64,000 nt of DNA. Source: JAVBTR01 sp031556065 (GTDB lineage Bacteria; Bacillota; Clostridia; Christensenellales; Aristaeellaceae). The notes beneath the pieces were generated by a model. That model did no database searches, was not told the origin of the DNA, and saw only the letters and a list, made by a program, of their open reading frames with translations. Location of the stretch: assembly GCA_031556065.1 (NCBI GenBank), contig JAVBTR010000036.1, positions 1 through 64,000 of the forward strand, read 5' to 3'. The position numbers and the translations under genes are program-made. Positions 43,017 through 52,894 of this stretch are shown here, in pieces. Every line of letters begins with the position of its first letter. The first letter of the stretch is position 1.

Positions 43017-44273
43017 ATGGGACGCAAAACCAGGGCTAGATTCTTGGCAATACTCTTGGTGGTATGCATGGTGCTGGGTATCCAATCGGCAATGGCAGAA
43101 CCGTTGAAATTGACGTTTTGGAACTTGCTTACAGGTGGCGATGGTGAAACCATGACAGAAATGATTGAACAGTTTAACCAATCGCAAAGTGACTATGTTG
43201 TAACGGGCGTGTCTTTGGAGTGGAACAGTTATTATACCAAGCTTAAGACATCTGTTTTGGGCGGTGAGTCACCCACATTCGCCATCTCTCATTATCCCTA
43301 TGTCCCTTCGCTGGCAAAGGATGGCATTATTGTCCCCCTGGACGATTACGCGGCGAAATTGGGGATCGATATTGAGTATGACAAGTACGCAAGTATGATC
43401 GAGGATATGAAATATGGGGATCATTACTATGCCTTGCCGCTAGAACAAAACATTGTGGTGCTCTATTACAATAAAGACCTTTGCCGTAAAGCGGGTTTGC
43501 TTGATGAAAACGATTTATTGCTCCCTGTAGAGCCTACGCCTGACGCATTTTGCGAAATGCTGGATAAGGCCAAGGCTGCTATGGATGGTTCACAGCCATT
43601 GGCTGCCCGGGAAAAGAATTCGCCGCCCTTTAAGCTGTTTGCTTCCATTTACTACCAAATCGGCGGTGAAGGGCAGTTTGTGAACGATGAGGGTGAATGG
43701 GTCATGGATCACGATATTGCCGTTGAAGCCATGGGAATTTTCCAGCGTATCTATACATACAACATGAAAAATGTGGAGAATGCCAGTGAAATATTTATCC
43801 AGGGTGAAGTGCCGTTCTTAATTGACGGCAATTGGCAATCAAAGCCTATTCAGGCGGCTATGGGTGACAATGTAGGCGTTGTGGCAACCCCGCAGCTTGG
43901 CCCTGAATTTTTCACTCATGTACTGGGTCATAGCTTTATTTTGCCCATCAATGACAAGCGTACAGATGAAGAGGTGAAAGGCGCTTTGACATTTATGAAG
44001 TGGTTTGCGGCCAACAACGCTACATGGTCCAGTGCAGGGTCAGTGCCGGCGTATCTCCCCGCCACTGAAACTGAGTTGTTTAAAAGCTATAGGCTGCTAT
44101 CCTATTATTCATGGGCAGGTTCATATGGCTTGCCTCTGACGTACAACGCGCCCTTTAGCATTTCAGGTGCCCCTGAGTGTATTGAACCTTTGGGTAAATT
44201 GGGACGCGGGGAATCCACACCGGAACAGTGCTATGAAGAGATGAGCAACCGGATGAAAACAGCGCTCCAATAA
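43017..44273 (+). CDS. Extracellular sugar-binding protein (ABC importer, CUT1)
   Basis: The 418-residue protein has a signal peptide ending in AMA (about residue 27), then LKLTFWNLLTGGDGETMTEMIEQF, GESPTFAISHYPYV and IQGEVPFLIDGNWQ. It is a family-1 sugar-binding protein, unlike the one at 29052 in detail. GGAGG lies 8 bases before the ATG. It heads an operon with two permeases; a two-component system of the YesMN type lies convergent at its end. Confidence 0.9.
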   Translation: MGRKTRARFLAILLVVCMVLGIQSAMAEPLKLTFWNLLTGGDGETMTEMIEQFNQSQSDYVVTGVSLEWNSYYTKLKTSVLGGESPTFAISHYPYVPSLAKDGIIVPLDDYAAKLGIDIEYDKYASMIEDMKYGDHYYALPLEQNIVVLYYNKDLCRKAGLLDENDLLLPVEPTPDAFCEMLDKAKAAMDGSQPLAAREKNSPPFKLFASIYYQIGGEGQFVNDEGEWVMDHDIAVEAMGIFQRIYTYNMKNVENASEIFIQGEVPFLIDGNWQSKPIQAAMGDNVGVVATPQLGPEFFTHVLGHSFILPINDKRTDEEVKGALTFMKWFAANNATWSSAGSVPAYLPATETELFKSYRLLSYYSWAGSYGLPLTYNAPFSISGAPECIEPLGKLGRGESTPEQCYEEMSNRMKTALQ

Positions 44274-44299
44274 GCGTCGATCAACATTAAAATGAGAGA

Positions 44300-44327
44300 G
44301 GAGGCTATCGAAAAAACGGTAGCCTCC
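44300..44327 (+). terminator. Hairpin between binding-protein and permease genes
   Basis: GGAGGCTATCG (44300-44310) pairs with CGGTAGCCTCC (one T-G wobble) around a loop of six A, followed by TTAATAAAA. It has the same position relative to its operon as the hairpin at 30370 and probably attenuates permease expression. Confidence 0.55.
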
Positions 44328-44349
44328 TTAATAAAAGAGGTGAGGATCA

Positions 44350-45249
44350 ATGCGGGCGCAAAGGAACTGGCTGAAAACTTGGGAAGGACTTTTCTTTCTG
44401 CTTCCTTTTTTGCTTCCATATATTCTTTTTACATTCGTCATGCTTTTACAAGCGGTAGGGCTAAGCTTTATCGATTTTAAGATACTGGGGACATCCACCT
44501 ACACAGGCTTGAGAAATTATCGGATTATGTTCAATGATCCCATTTTCTGGGCTTCTATCAAAAATACCCTTATGTATGTGGCCCTGTCTACCCCGGTGTT
44601 CGTGGTATGGGCGTTTATGGCAGCGCTGCTGCTGGATTATAAGTTGTTGCATAACAGGACATTTTTTCGCACAACGTTTGTGATGCCCATGATGCTGCCG
44701 GTATCTGTTATAGCAACCATTGGTTTATACATGTTCCAGCCCTATGTTGGCTTGATAAATGGCATTTTGAAAACATTTCATGTCCTTGGCGCGAAGCAGG
44801 AAATTTTCTGGTTAGGGGATTCGAAGCTGGTTTGGGTAACCATTACCCTCCTTACCCTATGGTGGGCCAACGGCTTTAATGTGGTACTTTATTTAGCGGG
44901 AATGCAGGACATTTCGGAATCCTACTATGAGAGTGCCCAACTGGATGGGGCATCCTTTTGGCAGCAAGTCAGGCATATCACCATTCCGTTATTGAGCCGT
45001 GTACACTTATCCATTTTATTTTTGCAGTTGGTTGCGTCATTTAAGATATACGGCCAGGCTTTTATCATGACAGCGGGCGGACCGGATGGCGCTTCCCGGA
45101 CCTATATTCAATACCTGTGGGAAAGCGGTTTCCGCACATTCAGCATTGGGCGGGCCTCAGCAGCATCTCTGGTGCTGTTTGCGATTATTTTTATTGTTTC
45201 AGGTACGCAATACTATGTGTCCTCGCGCATGTCTAAACTTGATGGATGA
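44350..45249 (+). CDS. ABC sugar importer permease, UgpA/MalF type
   Basis: The 299-residue protein has six helices beginning LFFLLPFLLPYILFTFVMLL, and the EAA loop SYYESAQLDGASFWQQV (about residues 192-208). AAGAGGTGAGG lies upstream of the ATG. It follows the attenuator-like hairpin after the binding-protein gene. Confidence 0.88.
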   Translation: MRAQRNWLKTWEGLFFLLPFLLPYILFTFVMLLQAVGLSFIDFKILGTSTYTGLRNYRIMFNDPIFWASIKNTLMYVALSTPVFVVWAFMAALLLDYKLLHNRTFFRTTFVMPMMLPVSVIATIGLYMFQPYVGLINGILKTFHVLGAKQEIFWLGDSKLVWVTITLLTLWWANGFNVVLYLAGMQDISESYYESAQLDGASFWQQVRHITIPLLSRVHLSILFLQLVASFKIYGQAFIMTAGGPDGASRTYIQYLWESGFRTFSIGRASAASLVLFAIIFIVSGTQYYVSSRMSKLDG

Positions 45250-45265
45250 AAGCAGGGTGATTGCC

Positions 45266-46096
45266 ATGAAAAGCAAAAAGCTTCCTAAAGTGTTGGTTCA
45301 TTTGGCTGCTGCCATTTGCGCTGTGATTTGGTGGTTGCCCATATTTTGGACGGTTCTCGTATCGATTAAGCAAAACATGTCGCCCGTTTATGATATTAAG
45401 CATTGGTTCGATCCGCCCTTTACGTTGGTGAATTTTGAATTTGTGCTGAATAATCCCCAGGCGGATATGATCAGATGGCTGTTTAACAGTTTTGTTACTT
45501 CCATCAGCGGCACCATAGCGGTGGTAGGGTTATCGATGCTGGCAGCCTATTCCTTTTCCAGGTTTAACTATCCTGGGAAAAAGATACTCTTTTGGCTTGT
45601 AATGGCAGGCATGATGATTCCCGGCGAGAGCCTGCTAATCCCCAGGTACCTTTTGTTTCGGGATTTAAAAATGCTCAATACTTACGCAAGCCTGATTTTG
45701 CCCGGTATTGGCACATCAATGGGGGTGTTGATATTAAAGCAGTTCATGGATGGGGTGCCGGAATCGCTGTTTGATGCGGCAAAGATCGACGGGTGCAGTT
45801 CCTTTCGCACATTAATCAGCATTGCTATTCCTATGACCAAAGCGGCCATATCCACCCTTACCATCTTCACCTTCCGGCAAATGTGGAACGATTACCTTTG
45901 GCCCTATATCGCCATCAGCAATCCCGATTTTATGACCATTCCCATCGGTATTACTTATTTCCGGGGGCAATATCAAGAGGGCTATGCCAACCAGATGGCA
46001 GCCAATGTAATCGCTATGGTACCGACGCTGATTGTTTTTCTTTTCTTCCAAAAAAACATTGTTAAAGGCATTGCCCTTTCAGGGCTTAAGGAGTAG
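45266..46096 (+). CDS. ABC sugar importer permease, MalG type
   Basis: The 276-residue protein has six helices, the EAA loop SLFDAAKIDGCSSFRTL and a GIALSGLKE end. The ATG at 45266 has only AGGGTGA before it; an alternative ATG at 45242 would add eight residues. Its 3' end overlaps that of the convergent response regulator by 11 bases. Confidence 0.87.
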   Translation: MKSKKLPKVLVHLAAAICAVIWWLPIFWTVLVSIKQNMSPVYDIKHWFDPPFTLVNFEFVLNNPQADMIRWLFNSFVTSISGTIAVVGLSMLAAYSFSRFNYPGKKILFWLVMAGMMIPGESLLIPRYLLFRDLKMLNTYASLILPGIGTSMGVLILKQFMDGVPESLFDAAKIDGCSSFRTLISIAIPMTKAAISTLTIFTFRQMWNDYLWPYIAISNPDFMTIPIGITYFRGQYQEGYANQMAANVIAMVPTLIVFLFFQKNIVKGIALSGLKE

Positions 46097-46841
46097 TTGT
46101 ATCCCAATGCGCCTGCTGATAAGAGGCAGGGCTTACCCCTGTGTGCTGTTTGAAAGTATTGCTGAAATAAGTGGCCGAATTATAACCTACCAAAGTGGCT
46201 ACATCACCAATCTTGCGGTGGCTGTCTAAAAGCAATTCCTTGGCCCTCTCCATTCGAAGCCGTGTCAGATAAGGCCAGAGGTTTTCGCCTGTGAGCTGTT
46301 TAAAACGGCGGCAAAGCTCGTACTTGCTTAAATAAAAATCACTTGCGATTTCGTCTAAGGTCAGGGGTTTGCCCATACGTTCGCGAAGATAGACGGCCAT
46401 TTTTTCCACTAAATCATTTGGGGCGGGGAATGCTTGCAATGGGCTGTCTGGCGCCGGCGGAAGATCGGCCTCGATGGAAGCGATACATAAAAGCAACGCC
46501 TCGATCAACTCGTTTCGGTCAATGGGCTTGAGCAGGTAGTTGGACACGCCATAGCGGATGGCTCTTTGGGCATAGTGAAATTCGCCATAAGCGCTCAGCA
46601 AAATAATCCGCGGCGGAAGGGGGTAGCGCTGAAGGGCCTCCAACACGGCCATGCCATCGCATTTAGGCATTTTAATATCAAGCAGCATCAGATCAGGCCT
46701 ATGGGTCTCTATCAGGCGAAGACACTCTTTTCCCTCATAGGCGTGAAGGACGGGATCAATTCCCAAATGTGTCCAATCAACAGCCCGCTGCAGATATTGA
46801 TGAACGCTTGGCTGATCGTCAACGATAAGTAGCTTAAACAA
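46086..46841 (-). CDS. YesN-like response regulator with AraC-type output
   Basis: The 251-residue protein has a receiver domain (1-120; acidic pair D8/D9, phosphoacceptor D55 in LLDIKMP, K105 region LLKPID) and an AraC-type double helix-turn-helix (about 150-245, with SDFYLSKYELCRRFKQLTG and VGYNSATYFSNTFKQHTG). It starts at a TTG behind AAGGAGAAG and overlaps the 3' end of the kinase gene. In the family this pair switches on carbohydrate uptake genes when a sugar is present outside; the importer at 43017 or the enzyme genes from 48796 are the likely targets. Confidence 0.9.
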   Translation of the reverse strand: MFKLLIVDDQPSVHQYLQRAVDWTHLGIDPVLHAYEGKECLRLIETHRPDLMLLDIKMPKCDGMAVLEALQRYPLPPRIILLSAYGEFHYAQRAIRYGVSNYLLKPIDRNELIEALLLCIASIEADLPPAPDSPLQAFPAPNDLVEKMAVYLRERMGKPLTLDEIASDFYLSKYELCRRFKQLTGENLWPYLTRLRMERAKELLLDSHRKIGDVATLVGYNSATYFSNTFKQHTGVSPASYQQAHWDTTTP

Positions 46842-48699
46842 TGGGATCTTCTCCTTTACGTTCGTCGGCTTGTTGGAGGGACTGGCTGCTCATATAAAGG
46901 GCTTCGCTTTTTAAATGGCGTGGAATGACGATGTTCACCTTCGTATACTGGTGCTCGACGCTATCCACAGTTAAACCATAGGCGGTTCCACAAAGCAGCT
47001 GAATGCGGTGATGGATGTTGCCCAGACCAATGGAATCGGTTTGCTTATGCTCCTGCGGGGCGTTGAGGGATTGCCGCACGGCTTCAAGCCCCGCAGGAGA
47101 AAGCCCATCTCCATTATCCATAATCCATAAAATGATCTGATCGTGATGCTCCATGAAGGACAAAGTGATACGGCCATCATGGGGATCGTCTGAAAAACCA
47201 TGGATGATGGCGTTTTCAATAATCGGCTGAATGAGGAACTTGGGAACGATGGCGGATTTAAGCGAGTCTGGGCAATACACGTCAAAATGCAGTCGATCAC
47301 CAAAGCGTGCTGTTACAATGTTCATATAGCTGGAAACAAATTTGAGTTCTTCGTCAAGGGGGACGGCTACCGAACGTTGATCGACGGCGTAACGAAGCAA
47401 TCGGCTAAGGGATACCAGGACGAAATCCGCTTGCTCTGGCTTGCCAACAACCAATTCGGTTTGCAGCAATTGCAGGGTGTTAAAAAGAAAATGAGGATTC
47501 ATTTGAGATACAAGCATATTGAGTTTGGCAACCTGAGCGGAAAGGGCAATATCGTAATTTTTCTGATTAAGTGAGGTGATATCGGTTAACAGTTGCTGGA
47601 ACTGTTCGGAAATGCGGTTGTATTCACGAATAGGAGAATGCTGGTGGGTATAGGTGGCCTGCAGGGTATCCATTTTGCTTAACTCCGCCATCATACGCTG
47701 GGTAGCATAGCGGATAAACAGATAGCACATCAGGCTTATTAAAAACGCCATGCCAATGCCTAAATAGATGCCTTGCTGAACCCGGGCGCGATAGCCTTGG
47801 ACCCGTAAGTTTATTGTATCCAACGATATTTCGCAAACGGCCTCTGCAGCAAGGTATTTTGAAAGGGTTTTAACATAAACAGACCCGTTCAGCGCGGCTG
47901 GGCTGATGCGGCTAAGCTGCCCCAATGCACCCGTATTGGATAACACATGTCCTTCGAAGATGGAATTGATCATGGCGTTATTGCTATGCAAAACCACCTG
48001 GTTTTCCTTGTTGATCAGAAACACACCGCCAAACTCCTCAAAGTCATCTAAATATAAGGACTTTTGAAGGAGCTCAGGAAAGAGAAAACAGTAAACCACG
48101 CCTATTTTTTGGCCATCATAACCGTAGATAGGGCAGTTGAGCGCTGGAATGGTTTTGCCATATAGCTGGCTGTGCTTGCGGTAAAAGTCCACATAAATGG
48201 AAGTAATGTTAAGGGGATTGGCAGCGTCGTACTGAAGTGTTTCCAAATACCATGGCGCATTGAGAAAATCGTAATCTGTATTGACCATAGACAAAGCATC
48301 ATTGCTGTACAAGTAACCGTTGCTTCCCACAATCAAGATGCCTGCAGTATCAGATTTGCTGTTCATAATATGTTCAAGATACACAAAATACTGCTTCTCG
48401 TAAAACAGGCGGTCCTCCAGTTTTAATATGCCTTTGTTTTGTATGGAATAGATAAGGTTTCCATTTTTTGAAAGCGCCGATAGCAGCAGAGCATATTCCC
48501 GCATATAATCGTCCAGATTGGTGATGGTTTGGGCTACAATGCGCTCTGTGTAAAACATGGCGGAATCCAGCATGGCTTCTGTGGAGCTTTGATTGGCTAC
48601 GTTACCTATGATGAGACCGAACACAACATTGCATGCCAGACAAATAACGAGAATAATGACAGTCAGCGATATTTCTGGCCGTTTAAAGAGTCTGTCCAC
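46834..48699 (-). CDS. YesM-like sensor histidine kinase
   Basis: The 621-residue protein has a membrane helix (about 12-35), a large outside sensor (to about 305), a second helix (about 312-333), a linker and the His_kinase domain. QMNPHFLFNTL holds the phosphorylated His, and the ATPase has IQPIIENAIIHG (N box) and DNGDGL (G1 box), with IGLGNIHHRI as the G2 box. The sensor probably detects a sugar directly or through the binding protein. The start is a GTG with AAAGGAGC 9 bases before it. Confidence 0.9.
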   Translation of the reverse strand: MDRLFKRPEISLTVIILVICLACNVVFGLIIGNVANQSSTEAMLDSAMFYTERIVAQTITNLDDYMREYALLLSALSKNGNLIYSIQNKGILKLEDRLFYEKQYFVYLEHIMNSKSDTAGILIVGSNGYLYSNDALSMVNTDYDFLNAPWYLETLQYDAANPLNITSIYVDFYRKHSQLYGKTIPALNCPIYGYDGQKIGVVYCFLFPELLQKSLYLDDFEEFGGVFLINKENQVVLHSNNAMINSIFEGHVLSNTGALGQLSRISPAALNGSVYVKTLSKYLAAEAVCEISLDTINLRVQGYRARVQQGIYLGIGMAFLISLMCYLFIRYATQRMMAELSKMDTLQATYTHQHSPIREYNRISEQFQQLLTDITSLNQKNYDIALSAQVAKLNMLVSQMNPHFLFNTLQLLQTELVVGKPEQADFVLVSLSRLLRYAVDQRSVAVPLDEELKFVSSYMNIVTARFGDRLHFDVYCPDSLKSAIVPKFLIQPIIENAIIHGFSDDPHDGRITLSFMEHHDQIILWIMDNGDGLSPAGLEAVRQSLNAPQEHKQTDSIGLGNIHHRIQLLCGTAYGLTVDSVEHQYTKVNIVIPRHLKSEALYMSSQSLQQADERKGEDPIV

Positions 48700-48795
48700 A
48701 ACATATGCTCCTTTTGAAATAGTTGTATTTCATTATAACACGAATGGCCTCTTTGTTAAAAGAGTTTAATCGCTACCGATAGAAAGGATATGGCT

Positions 48796-49905
48796 ATGAA
48801 AGACAATTTTTACCTTGCTGATTATGAAGCCCTGCAGCTGATCAACTTTGGCAGCGGGACAGTGCGCGTTGGCCCAGGCGCGCGTTTGGCGGCGGGCAAA
48901 GAAGCCGGCAAAGTGGGGCGGCGCGCATTGGTTGTAGCAGGCAGTACAGCATGGAGCAAGACGGGAAAGGACATTGGCATGAGCCTGAAAAAAGAGGGAA
49001 TCGCCTTTGAGGTACACTCTTTTTCGGGCTATTGCTCAGCGAACAATGTAGAGGCTATTCTGGTTCACTTGAAGGCATTTAAAGCAGATGTGCTGATCGG
49101 TGTAGGTGGCGGAAAGTGTATGGATGCCAGCAAATCGGCAGCCGATGGCGGAGGGGTTCCTTGCGTGCTGGTACCTACATCAGCCGCTACCTGCGCCAGC
49201 GATGTGCGGTTATGCGTTTGGTATGACGATCATGGGGCATGTGTGCCTGGGATGTTTGCAAAGCAGGCGGCCCAAGCGGTGCTGATTGATACGCAGACCA
49301 TTATTTGCCATTGTCCACCCCGCTTGTTTGCTGCTGGTATGGCGGATGCCCTGGCGAAATACCCTGAGATCGATTTTACCTATCAGCAGACCGCGCCTGA
49401 AAAAAGAACGGCCTTGATGGAAACGGCACGGGCTGTGGCAGTGAACAATTTTCAATACATCACCGCTAATGGAAAAGCGGCTCTTGATGATGTGGAGAAA
49501 CAAAAAGACACTTTAGCGGCGCAGAATATGGTTCATAGCACCATTGTGTTGACGGCGCTAGCGTCAGCGCTGATGTCGGGCTTATCGCAGTTGGCCATCG
49601 CCCATGCCTTTCACGATGCGGTGGTGTCCCAATTTTATGATGTTCGCACCACCCTGCTCCATGGGGAAATTGTGGCTTGCGGGGTGCTGATGCAAATGCG
49701 TTCAAACGGTTATTCCCAGCAAGAAATAGCAGCGACCCGCGCTTTTTTGCAGGCCATTGGCGTACCGGTAAAGCTGTCCGAGCTGGGCATTGTGCCCAAT
49801 GAAGAGAACAGAAAAACCATTCTTGATTATATGCACGCTCATAAATATGATGAAGCGGCGCTTTTTTCCCGGGTACTTGAGGGCTATAGAGAGATTGAAA
49901 GCTAG
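48796..49905 (+). CDS. GldA-like dehydrogenase, second copy
   Basis: The 369-residue protein shares CPPRLFAAGMADALAKYPE, GVGGGKCMDASKSAAD and LVPTSAATCA with the protein at 33943 and has the same metal-site region (AIAHAFHDAVV, LLHGEIVACGVL). It is an iron/zinc dehydrogenase of the glycerol-dehydrogenase-like group. The ATG at 48796 has AAAGGA 7 bases before it. It heads a seven-gene plus-strand set (to 56579) and is followed by an aldolase, the same order as in the earlier locus. Confidence 0.82.
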   Translation: MKDNFYLADYEALQLINFGSGTVRVGPGARLAAGKEAGKVGRRALVVAGSTAWSKTGKDIGMSLKKEGIAFEVHSFSGYCSANNVEAILVHLKAFKADVLIGVGGGKCMDASKSAADGGGVPCVLVPTSAATCASDVRLCVWYDDHGACVPGMFAKQAAQAVLIDTQTIICHCPPRLFAAGMADALAKYPEIDFTYQQTAPEKRTALMETARAVAVNNFQYITANGKAALDDVEKQKDTLAAQNMVHSTIVLTALASALMSGLSQLAIAHAFHDAVVSQFYDVRTTLLHGEIVACGVLMQMRSNGYSQQEIAATRAFLQAIGVPVKLSELGIVPNEENRKTILDYMHAHKYDEAALFSRVLEGYREIES

Positions 49906-49967
49906 TGCGCTGTAACGTCTAATCTTAAACATGATAGAGCACCAGAGGCGGAAAGAAGGGATGCACT

Positions 49968-50882
49968 TTGAAAAAACAGTTTGGCGGGTTAATTGTACCG
50001 GTGCTGACACCAGTGGATGAATGGGGCAACTTGGATGAAAAACACTTTGCCGCCCACTTAGAGGATTTGGTTCAGCGGGGCGTAAATGGGCTGTATATTA
50101 CAGGCACAACCGGGGAGGCGGCACAACTGCCCATTCGCACGTGGGAAGCGGCAAACCGGGTGGCACTTCGTGTGGCAGGGCATACGGCGGCAAAGGTTTA
50201 TAGCGGCGCGGTTTTCCCAAACACCCTTGAAACCATCGATCGAATTCATCAGCTTGAGGATATGGGAGCCGATACTGTATTTGCAACGCCCACCTTTTAT
50301 TATACAGATGGAACGCAGGAGCAGGTGTTGAACCATTTTGACCGTATTACGCGCCATATAAACGCCAATTTGATTGTCTACAGCATCAGCGTTACAACCC
50401 ATGTGGATATTCATCCTGATACACTTAAAACCCTATCGGCCATGCCCCATGTGATTGGTGTTAAGGATACCCGGGTGGACTGGCCAAGTCACTTGGCTAA
50501 CATTCGTGCATTAAGGGATACGGATGTGGGGATTGCCTGCGTGCCCGAAGCGCTTATCGCCCCGAGCCTATTATCGGGGTCGGATGGCGTTGTAACAGCT
50601 TTGGGGAACTTTATGCCGGAATACTATCTGGCCATTTTGACTGCGGCTGAAAATGGCGATGCTGCTGGGGTTTTAAGTGCTCATGAAGCGATTATGGCCT
50701 TTGATGGGCTTTTGCGCTGCCCAGGAGGCAATGGTGTGGCGAAGCTTAAGTATTTGGGTTCTTTAATTGGCATTTGCCAAAGGTATACGGCGATGTCTAC
50801 CATGGCTGTAACAAAGGCGCAGATGGCTGTAATGGAAAAGGCAGCGGCAGTGATTAAGCATGAAAGGCAGAAGAGCAAATAA
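49968..50882 (+). CDS. DHDPS/NAL-family aldolase or synthase
   Basis: The 304-residue protein has the TIM-barrel lyase pattern: GLYITGTTGEAAQL, YSISVTTH where the catalytic Tyr stands (Asn of the usual YN is Ser), and VIGVKDTRVD with the Schiff-base Lys. It is more distant from N-acetylneuraminate lyase than the protein at 35038. It should cleave or form a pyruvate-linked 2-keto acid; the substrate is unknown. It is read from a TTG behind GAAGGG. In this pathway it would supply pyruvate and an aldehyde for the dehydrogenases next to it. Confidence 0.75.
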   Translation: MKKQFGGLIVPVLTPVDEWGNLDEKHFAAHLEDLVQRGVNGLYITGTTGEAAQLPIRTWEAANRVALRVAGHTAAKVYSGAVFPNTLETIDRIHQLEDMGADTVFATPTFYYTDGTQEQVLNHFDRITRHINANLIVYSISVTTHVDIHPDTLKTLSAMPHVIGVKDTRVDWPSHLANIRALRDTDVGIACVPEALIAPSLLSGSDGVVTALGNFMPEYYLAILTAAENGDAAGVLSAHEAIMAFDGLLRCPGGNGVAKLKYLGSLIGICQRYTAMSTMAVTKAQMAVMEKAAAVIKHERQKSK

Positions 50883-50900
50883 AGCGAAAGGGGAATATTC

Positions 50901-52079
50901 ATGATTCCATTTACTTTTGAATGCCCTACACGGTTCATCTTTGGTGAAAATACCGAAACCCTGGTGGGAAAAGAGCTGAAGGAGCATGGCGCAACCAGGG
51001 TGCTGTTTGTACACGAAAACACGTTTATTAAAACAAGTGGCTTGTATGCCCAGGTTGTATCCTCCATTTTGGAGGAGGGCCTTACCTTTGTAGAGTTAAC
51101 AGGCGTGGTTCCCAACCCACGGGTATCCCTTGTTCGAAAAGGGATTGATATCTGCCGAAGCGAAGGCATCGATTTCATTTTGGCTGTCGGAGGCGGAAGC
51201 ACGATCGATACCTGTAAAGCCATATCCTTCGGGGTGTTTTACAAAGGGGATGTATGGGATTTGGTAACCCATAAAGCGTTGCCCGGTTGGGAACGCGTGC
51301 CCGTAGGGGTGGTGCTTACATTACCGGCTTCCGGAAGTGAGGGAAGCGACAGCTGCGTGATATCCGATGAGTTGCTGAATCAAAAAGCGGGGTTTGGCAC
51401 AACCAGGATGCGGCCTGTGTTTTCCATACTCAATCCTGTATTGACTTATACCCTGCCGGCTTATCAAACAGCCTGCGGCGGTATGGATATTATGGCCCAT
51501 GTAATGGAACGGTATTTTTCGCCTACTGAAAACGTGGAGCTGACAGACCGTATGAGCGAGGGGATAATGAAAACCATCGTTAACCAAATCCCTATTGCGT
51601 TGAAAGAACCTCAAAACATCGCTGCCCGTGGGGAGATCATGTGGGCGGGTACCATTGGCCAATGTAATATTACAGGGACAGGGCGAGAGCAGGATTGGTT
51701 CAATCATGGGCTGGAGCATCAGCTCAGCGGTTACTATGATATTGCCCATGGGGCAGGGCTGGGCATTAGTTTTCCAGGGTGGATGGTCTATTTGGCAAAC
51801 AAGCCCAGCTGTCAAAAAAAGCTGGCGCAGTTCGGGCAAAGGGTGTTTGATGTGGAAACGGGGGACACGCAGGAAATGGCGCTTGAAGGCGCAAGACGGC
51901 TGCGTGCGTTCATTGTCCACATAGGGCTTCCTGTGGCGCTAAAGCAAGTGAATATAGGCAGTGAGCATTTTATTGATATGGCAGATCGGTTAACGGATGG
52001 CGGGAAAACAACAAAAGGTACATTTTATCCGATGTCTAAAGAAGATATTGTTGCGCTGCTGACACAAATTGCACAATAA
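50901..52079 (+). CDS. Iron-containing alcohol dehydrogenase, BdhA/YqhD-like
   Basis: The 392-residue protein has VGGGSTIDTCKAI (NAD(P) loop, about residues 95-107), PASGSEGSDSCVIS and the metal histidines in NHGLEHQLSG and DIAHGAGLG. The G-G-G-S plus S-E pattern is that of the butanol dehydrogenase/YqhD group, which often prefers NADPH and reduces aldehydes. It is 18 bases after the aldolase gene and may reduce the aldehyde product. AAAGGGG precedes the ATG. Confidence 0.85.
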   Translation: MIPFTFECPTRFIFGENTETLVGKELKEHGATRVLFVHENTFIKTSGLYAQVVSSILEEGLTFVELTGVVPNPRVSLVRKGIDICRSEGIDFILAVGGGSTIDTCKAISFGVFYKGDVWDLVTHKALPGWERVPVGVVLTLPASGSEGSDSCVISDELLNQKAGFGTTRMRPVFSILNPVLTYTLPAYQTACGGMDIMAHVMERYFSPTENVELTDRMSEGIMKTIVNQIPIALKEPQNIAARGEIMWAGTIGQCNITGTGREQDWFNHGLEHQLSGYYDIAHGAGLGISFPGWMVYLANKPSCQKKLAQFGQRVFDVETGDTQEMALEGARRLRAFIVHIGLPVALKQVNIGSEHFIDMADRLTDGGKTTKGTFYPMSKEDIVALLTQIAQ

Positions 52080-52102
52080 TGTGTGGGATTCAAGGAGGGG
52101 AA

Positions 52103-52882
52103 ATGGATATTTTTGTGTGCGTAAAGCAGGTGCCTGCTACCAGCAAAATGACGGTGGATGAAAAAACTGGCGTTCTTAAGCGCGATGGGGTGGAAAGCAA
52201 GATGAACCCTTATGATTTGTTTGCCCTTGAGACGGCATTGATATTTCGTGAACAATATGGTGCAAAGGTAACGGTTGGCACCATGGGACCGCCTCAGGCG
52301 CAGGAGATCATTTTGGAAGCGTATATGATGGGTGCGGATGAAGGGTATCTGTTTTCGGATAAGCGCTTAGGTGGAGCGGATGTTTTGGCAACCAGTTACG
52401 CGCTTAGCCAAGGGATTAAGGCCATCGGAGATTTTGATCTGATCCTTTGCGGCAAGCAAACCACGGATGGCGATACCGCCCAGGTGGGGCCGTCTATCGC
52501 GGAGCATATGCATATACCCCATGTAGCATGGGGCAGCCGCATTGAAAAGCAAGGCGAAGGGGTGCAGGTCGAGCAACAGCTCCAGGACACGGTGGAAACC
52601 GTCTGGATGCCGTTTCCTTGTCTTGTAACGGTTGAAAAGGATATCTGTGTGCCCCGGCTGCCATCATTAATGCTGTATAAGAGTGTGCGTCATAAGCCGG
52701 TAACCGTGCTGGGCCTTGAGCGGTTTATGGATCAACAGCCAGAACACTATGGGCTTATGGGCAGTCCAACCCAGGTGGAACGGATATTCCCGCCCGATGT
52801 GAATACACAGCAAAATGTCATCCGTGGTGAACAATGCGGCCAGCAGCTGTATGAGCTTCTCATCACCGAAAAGTTGATTTAA
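52103..52882 (+). CDS. etfB: Electron transfer flavoprotein beta subunit
   Basis: The 259-residue protein begins MDIFVCVKQVPATSKM and contains GKQTTDGDTAQVGPSIAE, the FAD-binding motif typical of EtfB proteins that bind the bifurcating flavin. It pairs with EtfA encoded 12 bases later. The ATG at 52103 follows GGAGGGG. Together with the dehydrogenase at 54078 it resembles LctBCD, in which lactate oxidation with NAD is driven by ferredoxin oxidation. Confidence 0.9.
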   Translation: MDIFVCVKQVPATSKMTVDEKTGVLKRDGVESKMNPYDLFALETALIFREQYGAKVTVGTMGPPQAQEIILEAYMMGADEGYLFSDKRLGGADVLATSYALSQGIKAIGDFDLILCGKQTTDGDTAQVGPSIAEHMHIPHVAWGSRIEKQGEGVQVEQQLQDTVETVWMPFPCLVTVEKDICVPRLPSLMLYKSVRHKPVTVLGLERFMDQQPEHYGLMGSPTQVERIFPPDVNTQQNVIRGEQCGQQLYELLITEKLI

Positions 52883-52894
52883 GGAGGTGCCGGC

